Below are positions 1-6,527 of a DNA stretch of 10,356 nucleotides, one piece after another (positions within the stretch are counted from its first letter, which is position 1; each line of letters starts with the position of its first letter). The notes beneath the pieces are model-generated. The model ran no database searches. It was not told the DNA's origin and saw nothing but the letters and a program-made list of their open reading frames with translations. This DNA is from an uncultured Bacteroidia bacterium (GTDB lineage Bacteria; Bacteroidota; Bacteroidia; Bacteroidales; CAJPTX01): positions 1 to 10,356 of the forward strand of contig CALHZE010000145.1 in the NCBI GenBank assembly GCA_938040915.1, written 5' to 3'. The translations under genes were made by a program, and so were the position numbers.

Positions 1-257
1 CCCTGCTGACGCGCGAGCTCTTCCTCGGCGTGCTCGAGATAAAGCCCTTGAAACAGCTCCTTCTTCCCCTCAAAATAGGCTGCGAGCGTCGAAAGGAAAA
101 GGCTCTTCCCGAAACGGCGCGGACGGCTAAGGAAGAAATACTTCGAGTCTTTGATTAGGTTAAAGACATACTCCGTCTTGTCTACATAAAAAAAGCCATT
201 CTTACGGAGATCTTCGAAGTCTTGCGAGCCAATAGGCAATCTTTTTTCCTGTTGCAT
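1..257 (-). CDS. AAA-ATPase-like / PD-(D/E)XK family protein, copy A (5' part only)
   Basis: This is the start of a gene that runs off the left edge. It reads from the ATG at 257 through 85 complete codons to position 1. The visible residues are identical to residues 1-85 of the complete copy at 351-1961, including the P-loop-like RPRRFGKS at residues 45-52. Only the N-terminal part of the ATPase-like domain is in the window, so the nuclease domain cannot be checked. It lies directly downstream of copy B in the same orientation, after B's terminator. The identity extends about 50 bp upstream of the start codon, which supports the same start for both copies. Function is as for copy B and experimentally unclear. 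Whether copy A is intact is unknown. Confidence 0.85.
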   Translation of the reverse strand, partial: MQQEKRLPIGSQDFEDLRKNGFFYVDKTEYVFNLIKDSKYFFLSRPRRFGKSLFLSTLAAYFEGKKELFQGLYLEHAEEELARQQ

Positions 258-286
258 AACTCTTTCGGTTGAGGTGGTTTGTTGGG

Positions 287-294
287 TAAAGGTA
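287..294 (-). promoter_or_regulatory. Possible -7 box of copy A
   Basis: The minus strand reads TACCTTTA, one mismatch from the Bacteroidota -7 consensus TAnnTTTG, 30 bp upstream of the copy A start codon. The equivalent position before copy B reads TATCTTTA. No convincing -33 element was found. It lies just downstream of the preceding terminator stem, so the promoter and terminator would be packed together. Confidence 0.3.
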
Positions 295-295
295 C

Positions 296-320
296 GAAAA
301 AGGGGCGTAGGACGCCCCTT
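296..320 (-). terminator. Rho-independent terminator of copy B
   Basis: This is a perfect 9-bp stem, AAGGGGCGT / ACGCCCCTT, at 300-308 and 312-320 with a 3-nt loop. On the minus strand it is followed by a T run (complement of the A run ending at 300). It begins 30 bp past the stop codon of the AAA-ATPase/nuclease gene at 351, which fits termination of that transcript. Confidence 0.85.
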
Positions 321-350
321 CTCTCTGTGTAGATATCTCGCAAACACGAC

Positions 351-1961
351 CTACGCCTCCTCAACCTGCCACTCCCCGAGCGTACGCGCCGCTTCGTCAA
401 AACTAGCGCCAATCAGAACCACCTTTTTAGCCCCCGTAAGATAGGGCGCTGCATACCCCTGTCGCCGAATCTGCGCAATAGCCTCCGCGGGCGAACCAGC
501 ACTCAGAAGCTTAAACTCAAAAAGATAAACGGTGGTGTTCGTCTCGACAATACAATCGGCTCGCCCGAGCGCCGAATGAATCTCCGTGCGCACCCACTCC
601 CCCATGAGCTTAAAGACCAAATAGACCGCCGTCTGATAGTGATCTTCTGTCGCCTCTACCCCCTTGCCATAAGGGCAGCCCGCAATGAGCGCCTTGAGTT
701 GCCCCATAAAGTCATCGACGCGTCCCGCGGCTACAGCATTCTTAAATTTAGCCGTTAACGCTTGCACCGAACCGCGGACGCGAAAAACGCGTGGAAACAA
801 AATCTGCAAAAAAGCATAGCGCACCTCGTCATTAGGAAAGCCAAGACGATAGGTGTTATCCTCAGTAATATACTCTTTGATAGAAAGATAGCCCGACTGG
901 AATAGGATCGGGACTGCGTCCTCCTTCACCGCCTTGTAAGACTCCAACTCGAGCGCCCCATACTCGATCCCTCCGTCTAGCGACGGGATGTCAAGCTCCG
1001 CCTCTCGGAGCAGGTTTACCAGATAGCTCCCCGTCGAGCCTGTAAACCAGTAGTAGCCAAACTGTTTCTTCTGAAGCAAAGTCAAAAAGCTAAACGAGTT
1101 ATAAAGGCTTACGCCATTTTGAGAAAAACGATAGCCGTCATAAAAGCGCTTAAGCTTGGCAAACGTATCTTCCAACGAAAGATTCGACTTGGCGGCCAAC
1201 GCCTCAATCTCGGGGAGGAAATCCTTTTCTAGCTCGCTCCTCGCAAATCCACAAATCCCCGCAAAGGCATCATCCATGCTAATGTCCATAAGGTTGTTGA
1301 TCGAGCTAAAGATGCTCACACGCGAGAAGCGCGTAACCCCCGAAAGCATCCCAAAGCGCAGGTAAGCGTCACAACCCTTAAGCACAGAAAAGAACGCCGC
1401 AAGCGCATCGCGATGACGATCAAACAACTCCGCTTTACCGCCGTAAAGCGTCTCAAGGAGTGGCTTGTCATACTCATCCACCAGCACGACCGCCTGTTGC
1501 CCCGTCTGCTGGTAAGCGGCTTGAAGGATGCGCGTCATCCGATCCCCATAAGCCTCCTCACTCCCCTTAAGGAGGGTGACATGATACTGCGCTTCAAACC
1601 GCGTAAGCATTGTGTTCGCGCGCGAATAAAGTCCCTCAGGGGTCGTGTATTGTCCTTGACTAAAATCGATGAGAAAGACTGGGTGCTTTACCCACGCCTC
1701 ACGACCCTGCTGACGCGCGAGCTCTTCCTCGGCGTGCTCGAGATAAAGCCCTTGAAACAGCTCCTTCTTCCCCTCAAAATAGGCTGCGAGCGTCGAAAGG
1801 AAAAGGCTCTTCCCGAAACGGCGCGGACGGCTAAGGAAGAAATACTTCGAGTCTTTGATTAGGTTAAAGACATACTCCGTCTTGTCTACATAAAAAAAGC
1901 CATTCTTACGGAGATCTTCGAAGTCTTGCGAGCCAATAGGCAATCTTTTTTCCTGTTGCAT
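351..1961 (-). CDS. AAA-ATPase-like protein with C-terminal PD-(D/E)XK nuclease domain, copy B
   Basis: This is a 536-residue protein of the family usually annotated as AAA-ATPase-like plus PD-(D/E)XK nuclease (formerly DUF1703), which is often present in many copies in Bacteroidota. The N-terminus begins with the family-typical stretch ending in FFYVDKTEY. It has a modified Walker A, RPRRFGKS (residues 45-52), and a Walker B-like AVVLVDEYDK (157-166). The C-terminus has the nuclease core: D469 in GRAD, then E482 and K484 in FEFKL, followed by the helix QIRRQGYAAPY (497-507). All the nuclease core residues I looked for are present, so it may be catalytically competent. The biological role is not established; defence or mobile-element functions are possible but not shown here. 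It stands alone between the fabD terminator and its own terminator, upstream of a near-identical copy. The ATG start is supported by family alignment and by the duplicated upstream sequence. Confidence 0.9.
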   Translation of the reverse strand: MQQEKRLPIGSQDFEDLRKNGFFYVDKTEYVFNLIKDSKYFFLSRPRRFGKSLFLSTLAAYFEGKKELFQGLYLEHAEEELARQQGREAWVKHPVFLIDFSQGQYTTPEGLYSRANTMLTRFEAQYHVTLLKGSEEAYGDRMTRILQAAYQQTGQQAVVLVDEYDKPLLETLYGGKAELFDRHRDALAAFFSVLKGCDAYLRFGMLSGVTRFSRVSIFSSINNLMDISMDDAFAGICGFARSELEKDFLPEIEALAAKSNLSLEDTFAKLKRFYDGYRFSQNGVSLYNSFSFLTLLQKKQFGYYWFTGSTGSYLVNLLREAELDIPSLDGGIEYGALELESYKAVKEDAVPILFQSGYLSIKEYITEDNTYRLGFPNDEVRYAFLQILFPRVFRVRGSVQALTAKFKNAVAAGRVDDFMGQLKALIAGCPYGKGVEATEDHYQTAVYLVFKLMGEWVRTEIHSALGRADCIVETNTTVYLFEFKLLSAGSPAEAIAQIRRQGYAAPYLTGAKKVVLIGASFDEAARTLGEWQVEEA

Positions 1962-2011
1962 AACTCTTTCGGTTGAGGTGGTTTGTTGGGTAAAGATACA
2001 AAAAAGGGGCG
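1705..2011. repeat. Direct repeat, right copy (matches 1-307)
   Basis: This is the second copy of the repeat, covering codons 1-86 of the complete gene and about 50 bp upstream. Past 2011 the two copies diverge, because each continues into a different terminator hairpin. The shared GGGGCG stem arms at the junction are a plausible site of the recombination that created the 1704-bp tandem unit. Confidence 0.95.
1991..1998 (-). promoter_or_regulatory. Possible -7 box of copy B
   Basis: The minus strand reads TATCTTTA, one mismatch from TAnnTTTG, 30 bp upstream of the ATG at 1961. It directly follows the T tract of the fabD terminator. No clear -33 element is visible, so the call is weak. Confidence 0.3.
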
Positions 2012-2041
2012 CAACACCTTCGCATAGGCGCTGCGTCCCCT
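2001..2041 (-). terminator. Rho-independent terminator of fabD
   Basis: The AGGGG-CGCA arm (2005-2013) pairs with TGCG-(T bulge)-CCCCT (2032-2041), enclosing an 18-nt loop with a small inner CCT/AGG stem. On the minus strand the hairpin is followed by six T residues. It starts 19 bp past the fabD stop codon. Confidence 0.8.
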
Positions 2042-2059
2042 CTATAAAAAGCCCAACGA

Positions 2060-2941
2060 CTACAACTCTTGGAAGCTTTCGACCGTTGCCGTCGATTCGG
2101 TTTTCTTAATGAGCCCTTGAAGGACGTTGCCAGGACCGAGCTCCACAAAGTCAGTAAAGCCATCGGCTACCATCGCGCGCACGATCTGCGTCCAACGAAC
2201 CGGCGAAGTGAGCTGCTTGATGAGGTTCGCTTTAATCTCGGCAGGGTCAGTATGGGGTCGTGCATCTACGTTCTGATAGATGGGGCACGCCGCCTTGGCA
2301 AACTGCGTTTTTTCAATCGCATCGGCGAGTTTTTGACGCGCCGGCTCCATGAGAGGACTATGAAACGCCCCGCCAACCTTGAGAGGCATCGCACGCTTTG
2401 CGCCAGCCGCCTTAAGCTGTTCACACGCCTTCTCGATTCCCTCCATGCTTCCAGAAATGACGAGCTGCCCTGGGCAGTTGTAGTTGGCGGGCACGACCAC
2501 CTCGGGGATGGCGGCGCAGACCTCCTCTACCTTCGCATCGTCGAGACCGATAATCGCTGCCATCGTCGAGGGTTGCAATTCACACGCCTCTTGCATGGCT
2601 TGGGCACGCGCCGAGACAAGACGCAGCCCATCCTCAAAAGAGAGGACACCACTAGCCACAAGCGCGCTAAACTCGCCGAGTGAGTGCCCCGCTACCGCCT
2701 CAGGCTTCGCCGCATGGAAAAGACGCGCCAGCACCACCGAGTGGAGAAAAACCGCCGGCTGGGTGACCTTCGTTTGCCGTTGCGCCTCCTCTGGTCCGTT
2801 AAACATAACCTCTGTAATGTCAAAGCCGAGGATCTTGTTGGCTTGTGTAAAGAGCGCTTTCGCTTCGGAGGATTGGTCGTAGAGGGGTTTACCCATCCCA
2901 ACGAACTGTGCCCCCTGTCCGGGAAAAACAAATGCTTTCAT
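2060..2941 (-). CDS. fabD: Malonyl-CoA:ACP transacylase FabD
   Basis: FabD transfers malonyl groups from CoA to acyl carrier protein, supplying the extender unit for type II fatty-acid synthesis in the cytoplasm. The 293-residue length is normal for the family. Visible motifs are FPGQGAQFVGMG near the N-terminus (residues 6-17), the nucleophile motif GHSLGE with S87 (85-90), R112 in SARAQAMQ, the catalytic His H194 in GGAFHSPLMEP, Q243 before the SPVRW stretch, and ELGPGNVLQGL (267-277). These match the E. coli catalytic set S92, R117, H201 and Q250 in order and spacing. The gene follows the broken mgtC-like gene after 63 bp and has its own -7-type box, so it can be transcribed independently. 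It ends in a clear terminator. The ATG at 2941 gives the standard MKAFVFPGQG start. No other fab genes lie in the window. Confidence 0.97.
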   Translation of the reverse strand: MKAFVFPGQGAQFVGMGKPLYDQSSEAKALFTQANKILGFDITEVMFNGPEEAQRQTKVTQPAVFLHSVVLARLFHAAKPEAVAGHSLGEFSALVASGVLSFEDGLRLVSARAQAMQEACELQPSTMAAIIGLDDAKVEEVCAAIPEVVVPANYNCPGQLVISGSMEGIEKACEQLKAAGAKRAMPLKVGGAFHSPLMEPARQKLADAIEKTQFAKAACPIYQNVDARPHTDPAEIKANLIKQLTSPVRWTQIVRAMVADGFTDFVELGPGNVLQGLIKKTESTATVESFQEL

Positions 2942-2956
2942 GAGCTAAAAGTTTTG

Positions 2957-2977
2957 TGTCTATCCTAGACAAAGTTA
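2957..2977 (-). promoter_or_regulatory. fabD promoter box with adjoining dyad
   Basis: The minus strand carries TAACTTTG at 2970-2977, an exact match to the Bacteroidota -7 consensus TAnnTTTG, 28 bp upstream of the fabD ATG. No good -33 TTTG at about 19 bp spacing was seen. Immediately downstream, sharing one or two bases with the box, is a 6-bp inverted repeat with a 3-nt centre, TGTCTA-TCC-TAGACA (plus strand, 2957-2971). It would sit at the transcription start and could be an operator or a short leader hairpin. Only its position supports this. Confidence 0.5.
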
Positions 2978-3004
2978 GTGCTTTCCCAACAATACGCCGC
3001 CCTC

Positions 3005-3704
3005 CTAGCGATACTCTTGCGAGAGCTTGACAGAACGCACCGAGGGAAGCGTGGCTATTTGGGTAAGGAGGTCATCGGGGGCAATAAGCTCCGAAATACG
3101 GATATGAAAGATAGCACGTGCGGGGACATCGCCGCCGAGATAGAGGTCGATCGTGCGGACACGGATCTTACACCCCGTCAAGATCTCACGCACCGTTTGC
3201 AAGGAGAGCGCCGCAGGGTCATAGACCATCTCGATGGTCTTAAAGTACTCTGTCGCAAAGAGTCTCTGCTCGAATGTTTCAAACCCCACAAGCACGATCA
3301 AGACAAACGCCGTGGCGACCACAGCAAACCAGAAAAGCCCTAACCCAATAATGATGCCGATGGCCGCCGTAACCCAGATGGTCGCCGCCGTGGTAATCCC
3401 CCGTACCGTAGCGCCGAACTTGATAATCGCCCCCGCGCCGAGGAAACCGATCCCACTCACGATCTGCGCCGCAATACGCGCCGCATCGCTTTTAAGCGCT
3501 ACCCCCCGCCGTAGCCAGCGGGAGATACATCGAGGCAATCGTAACGATAGTCGAGCCAATACAGATGAGGATATGCGTACGCATCCCCGCGGGTTGACGG
3601 TGCATCTCCCGCTCGATACCAATGCATAGCCCTAAGACGACACTAAGCAAAAGTCGTAGCAAAAGGGTGAAAAAGGGCAATGACGAATCAGAAAAGATAT
3701 CCAT
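3005..3704 (-). pseudogene. MgtC/SapB-family membrane protein, frameshifted
   Basis: Two overlapping reading frames together give one MgtC/SapB-type protein. The first frame (from the ATG at 3704) encodes a hydrophobic segment at about residues 11-30, then GIEREMHRQPAGMRTH (29-44) with the family-conserved ER and PAGxRTH, and a second membrane segment. It then hits a TAA at 3492. The second frame continues with SDAARIAAQIVSGIGFLGAG, a conserved GITTAATIWVTAAIG stretch, further membrane segments and a soluble C-terminal domain of about 80 residues. Removing one G from the G6 run (C6 at 3502-3507 on the plus strand) joins the frames into a 232-residue protein reading ATAG-VALKSDAAR, a normal family length. 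MgtC-like proteins are inner-membrane proteins; the founding Salmonella member supports survival at low magnesium and in macrophages by affecting the F1F0 ATPase. The gene starts 12 bp after the phosphatase-fold gene. The lesion could be a real mutation, slippage at the homopolymer or a sequencing error. Confidence 0.85.
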
Positions 3705-3716
3705 GCGTGTAGGAAA

Positions 3717-5399
3717 TTAGAGGCGTCCGCTCGGCAAATCGTTCCAATCGCAAACGCCAGGGATGGGGTTTCCCTCTGAGGCATTGGGCGAACGAATATA
3801 GAGTAGCCGCACCAGCGTCTCAGCAAGGTCGTGAAGGTAGACCGGCGAGGCTATCTTTCGGCTCTCCAGCTTCCAACCATAAAAGACGAGCGGAATATGA
3901 TTTTCATAAGAATAGTGGGCATTGCGCGCCCTTGGCGACCGGTCAGACTGGACAACCCACCCCGGCAGTAAATCAACCAACAAGTGCCCCGATCGCTTGG
4001 GGTGAAAGCCTTCGAGCGCCCTCCGCAGACGCGGATTCGCTCCCCCCGACCATTGCGCCACGTGCATCGGGTAAACCGCCGCCACCCCCGCAAAATCTTG
4101 GAGAAACTTTGCCGCCGTCTGCTCCACCTGTTGGAGGGGGAGGTGTGCCTTCTCCAACAGCGTTTCATTGAGGTAGAAAGACTGCCCTGCATACCCCACC
4201 ACCAGCTCTTTCACCCCATAGAGCGCCGTGAGGTAACTAGAGAGCATATAGAGCGCCTTGTCTGGATTGAAATAGCCGGCTGGGATTCCTCCCTGCGACA
4301 ACACCCACGGGCTGGGAGCAGGGGCATAAGCCGAGGTTAGCACCACGAGATACTCTTTGCGCCCAACGGTATAGTCAAGATACTCAAGAAGATTGGCGAG
4401 CTCCTAGTCAAAACGGATAAGCGCGTCGCGGAACTGCGCCGACTCTTGCCCATAGAGCTCGGCAATCCGTTCGAAAGGGGTAAAATAAACCGACAGACAA
4501 TCGGGGGTATTGCCGCGCCCCACCCCGTCATACTCGACGGCGGCGATAATGAGATCTCGCAGAAGCGAGTTCCCACTGGGCGTATAGGGCAAACGCGCAT
4601 AGCCGAGGGCAGGAATCGTAAGCTCGCCCCGTAGCGCCGTGTCAGGTTTTTCAGAAGAAGGTCTACGCGCGAAACGGAGCGGAGCGACGGAGGGGATATC
4701 CCACGAAGCAGCGTTATAGGTCGGCGCAAGATTTTTTTCGTTGAACTGTTGCACCCACGCAGGAAGAGCATCAGCATAATAACTCGAGGTGACCCAGTGA
4801 CCACTCTTAGGTTCAAACCATAGTGCCGCATCGAGCGAACGCCCCCCCAGCAAGATGGCATCCACGGGGTCATAAGCGATGGCATAGAGGCGCGCCTTAG
4901 GGTAACGTTGTCGCCACGAGTCTGAAAGCGAAGATACTAAGAGCTGCCGTGGGGAATAACTCGCCCCCGAGGCTTGATTAGAACCAATGGTGTGTACAAA
5001 ATCATCCTCGCCAAAGCGCTCAGGACGATAGGTCACGTGAGAATACCACGCATAGTCAATCACGCCGTGACGGTTGGGGTTCGCCCCCGTGGCAAGAGTC
5101 GCAAGCCCTGCCGGCGCATTGCCAAGAAGGTAAGCATAGCGCGCATCGTGACAGACGACGCCACGCGAATAAAGGCGCGGCAGCCCGTTAGGGTCAAGAG
5201 ACTCCCAGTGAAGGTCGACCGCCTCACTACCGAGCGACCCCACCACCAACTGTAGGATAAGCTTGGGGGGCTTGTCAAGCCTCGGGTTGTGAGCCCAAAG
5301 TATATACGGGACAAGAAGAAAGAAAAAGAGGAACGTTGGGGCGTTTACGCGCGATATGGGTATAACACGACGTCGTTCGTCATCTGGGGTACGCGACAT
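3717..5399 (-). pseudogene. Alkaline-phosphatase-superfamily (PafA-like) protein with in-frame TAG; active site degenerate
   Basis: One continuous frame of 560 codons is broken only by a TAG at 4406-4404 (codon 332). Both halves fit one protein of about the length of PafA-type alkaline phosphatases. The N-terminus is basic with a hydrophobic segment (about 21-36), suggesting export or a membrane anchor. Scaffold features are retained: ATGANPNRHG (103-112), LDAALWFEPKSG (189-200), SSYYADALPAWVQQFN (205-220), IPAGYFNPDKALYM, LVDLLPGW and YENHIPLVFYG near the C-terminus. Comparing with the PafA active site from memory, every catalytic position appears replaced: D38 by G54, nucleophile T79 by G93, N100 by Y116, K162 by D177, R164 by V179, D305 by E310, H309 by E314, D352/H353 by A357/Y358 and H486 by R492. 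This looks like an exported pseudoenzyme, now also interrupted. TAG ends ychF, fabD and other genes here, so recoding is unlikely. The start lies 9 bp after ychF, preceded by GGGGAAGAGG. Confidence 0.85.
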
Positions 5400-5408
5400 C
5401 CTCTTCCC

Positions 5409-6509
5409 CTAGACATTAAAACGGAAGTGCATGATATCGCCATCCTTGACCACATAGTCTTTTCCCTCGATGGCGAGTTTTCCCGCGTCGCGACACGCCG
5501 CCTCTGACCCGAGACGCACATAGTCGTCATACTTGATAACCTCGGCGCGGATAAAGCCCTTTTCAAAGTCCGTATGGATAATGCCAGCGGTCTGCGGCGC
5601 TTTCATCCCCGTGCGGAACGTCCACGCGCGGCTCTCGTCAGCCCCTGTCGTATAAAAAGTTTCCAACCCCAACAACGCATAAGCGGCTTTGATGAGGAGG
5701 GAGACGCCCGCCTCTTTCAAGCCCATTTCTTCGAGGAAGAGGGCTCGCTCGTCGGCACTTTCAAGCTCGGTAATCTCGGCCTCCATTTGGGCGGAAATAA
5801 CCAATACTTGCGTATCGTCTGCTGCTACAGCGGCGCGCACCGCCTCGACATACGGATTGCCTTTTGCGGCAGAATTGACGTCGACGTTGCAAACGTAGAG
5901 GACAGGCTTGATGGTAAGAAACTGCCCCTCGAGGAGGTATGCGCGCTCATCGTCGTCGAGCGTCATGACTCTGAGGTTTGCCCCCCCAAGGAGGTGCTCA
6001 CGAGCACGCTGGAGGAGCTCGACCTGCTGTTTAAGGGCGCGGTCAGAAGAGACGCGCGCTTGCTTTTCCATCTTTACGAGGCGCGCCTCAATGCTCTCTA
6101 GATCGCGGAGCTGTAGCTCAGTGTCGATAATCCCCATATCACGGATAGGGTCTACGCCCCCCTCGACGTGCGAGATATTCGCGTCTTCGAAGCACCGGAG
6201 CACGTGGATAATCGCCTGCGTCTCACGGATGTGGGCTAGGAACTGATTGCCCAGCCCCTCGCCCTTAGAGGCGCCACGCACTAGCCCTGCAATATCGACA
6301 ATCTCGACCACTGCGGGGACGACCTTTTTGGGGTGGTCTATCGCGACCAGACGGTCGAGTCGCTCGTCAGGGACCACAGCAACCCCCACATTGGGGTCGA
6401 TGGTGCAAAAGGGGAAGTTCGCCGCCTCAGCCTTAGCAGAGGAGATGCAGTTAAAAAGGGTAGACTTGCCGACGTTGGGCAGCCCCACGATACCACACTT
6501 GAGAGACAT
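5409..6509 (-). CDS. ychF: Redox/ribosome-associated ATPase YchF (OLA1 family)
   Basis: YchF is a conserved cytoplasmic P-loop protein of the Obg family that binds ribosomes and, unlike its relatives, prefers ATP; it is linked to oxidative-stress responses. The 366-residue length is standard. Motifs: G1 GLPNVGKST (9-17), the switch-like NFPFCTIDPNVG (31-42), G3 DIAGLVRGASKGEGLGNQF (72-90), and a coiled-coil helical insert around 130-175. The C-terminal TGS domain begins near FYTTGADESRAWTFRTG and contains HTDFEKGFIRAEVI. The G4 motif, normally NxxE in this family, reads NVDV (208-211), so the glutamate is apparently valine here. The gene sits 18 bp after the DUF2027/Smr gene and 9 bp before the phosphatase-fold gene, which suggests co-transcription. 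There is no Shine-Dalgarno sequence before the ATG; the leader is AT-rich. Confidence 0.97.
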   Translation of the reverse strand: MSLKCGIVGLPNVGKSTLFNCISSAKAEAANFPFCTIDPNVGVAVVPDERLDRLVAIDHPKKVVPAVVEIVDIAGLVRGASKGEGLGNQFLAHIRETQAIIHVLRCFEDANISHVEGGVDPIRDMGIIDTELQLRDLESIEARLVKMEKQARVSSDRALKQQVELLQRAREHLLGGANLRVMTLDDDERAYLLEGQFLTIKPVLYVCNVDVNSAAKGNPYVEAVRAAVAADDTQVLVISAQMEAEITELESADERALFLEEMGLKEAGVSLLIKAAYALLGLETFYTTGADESRAWTFRTGMKAPQTAGIIHTDFEKGFIRAEVIKYDDYVRLGSEAACRDAGKLAIEGKDYVVKDGDIMHFRFNV

Positions 6510-6527
6510 GTTGTTAGAAAAAGGTTT

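Larger units (their letters stand above)
1..307. repeat. Direct repeat, left copy (matches 1705-2011)
   Basis: Positions 1-291 match 1705-1995 without a difference. The match continues to 307/2011 with two substitutions, at 292 (g versus a) and 296 (g versus a), and then ends. It covers the first 257 bases of the AAA-ATPase/nuclease gene plus its upstream 50 bp, down to the GGGGCG arm of a terminator stem. The left limit is unknown because it is cut by the window edge. The offset between copies is 1704 bp. Confidence 0.95.

Noticed and set aside
182..412. 76-codon minus frame across the gap between the two nuclease-ATPase copies
   Set aside because: It runs through the perfect terminator hairpin and reads the ends of two real genes in the wrong frame.
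1413..1862. 149-codon plus-strand frame opposite the AAA-ATPase/nuclease gene
   Set aside because: It is antisense to the conserved ATPase domain and shows no recognisable motif.
3005..3622. 205-codon minus frame read as a complete protein starting at 3622
   Set aside because: Its first 40 residues are an out-of-frame reading of the MgtC N-terminus; the true N-terminus lies in the other frame from 3704.
3932..4340. Plus-strand proline-rich and arginine-rich frames opposite the phosphatase-fold gene
   Set aside because: Composition is typical of antisense shadows of a GC-rich coding region, and the minus frame has clear family motifs.
4404..4406. TAG as a recoded sense codon (pyrrolysine or suppressed amber)
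   Set aside because: TAG is the normal terminal stop of ychF, fabD, the mgtC-like gene and the AAA-ATPase/nuclease gene in this same window, and no supporting machinery or structure is visible.
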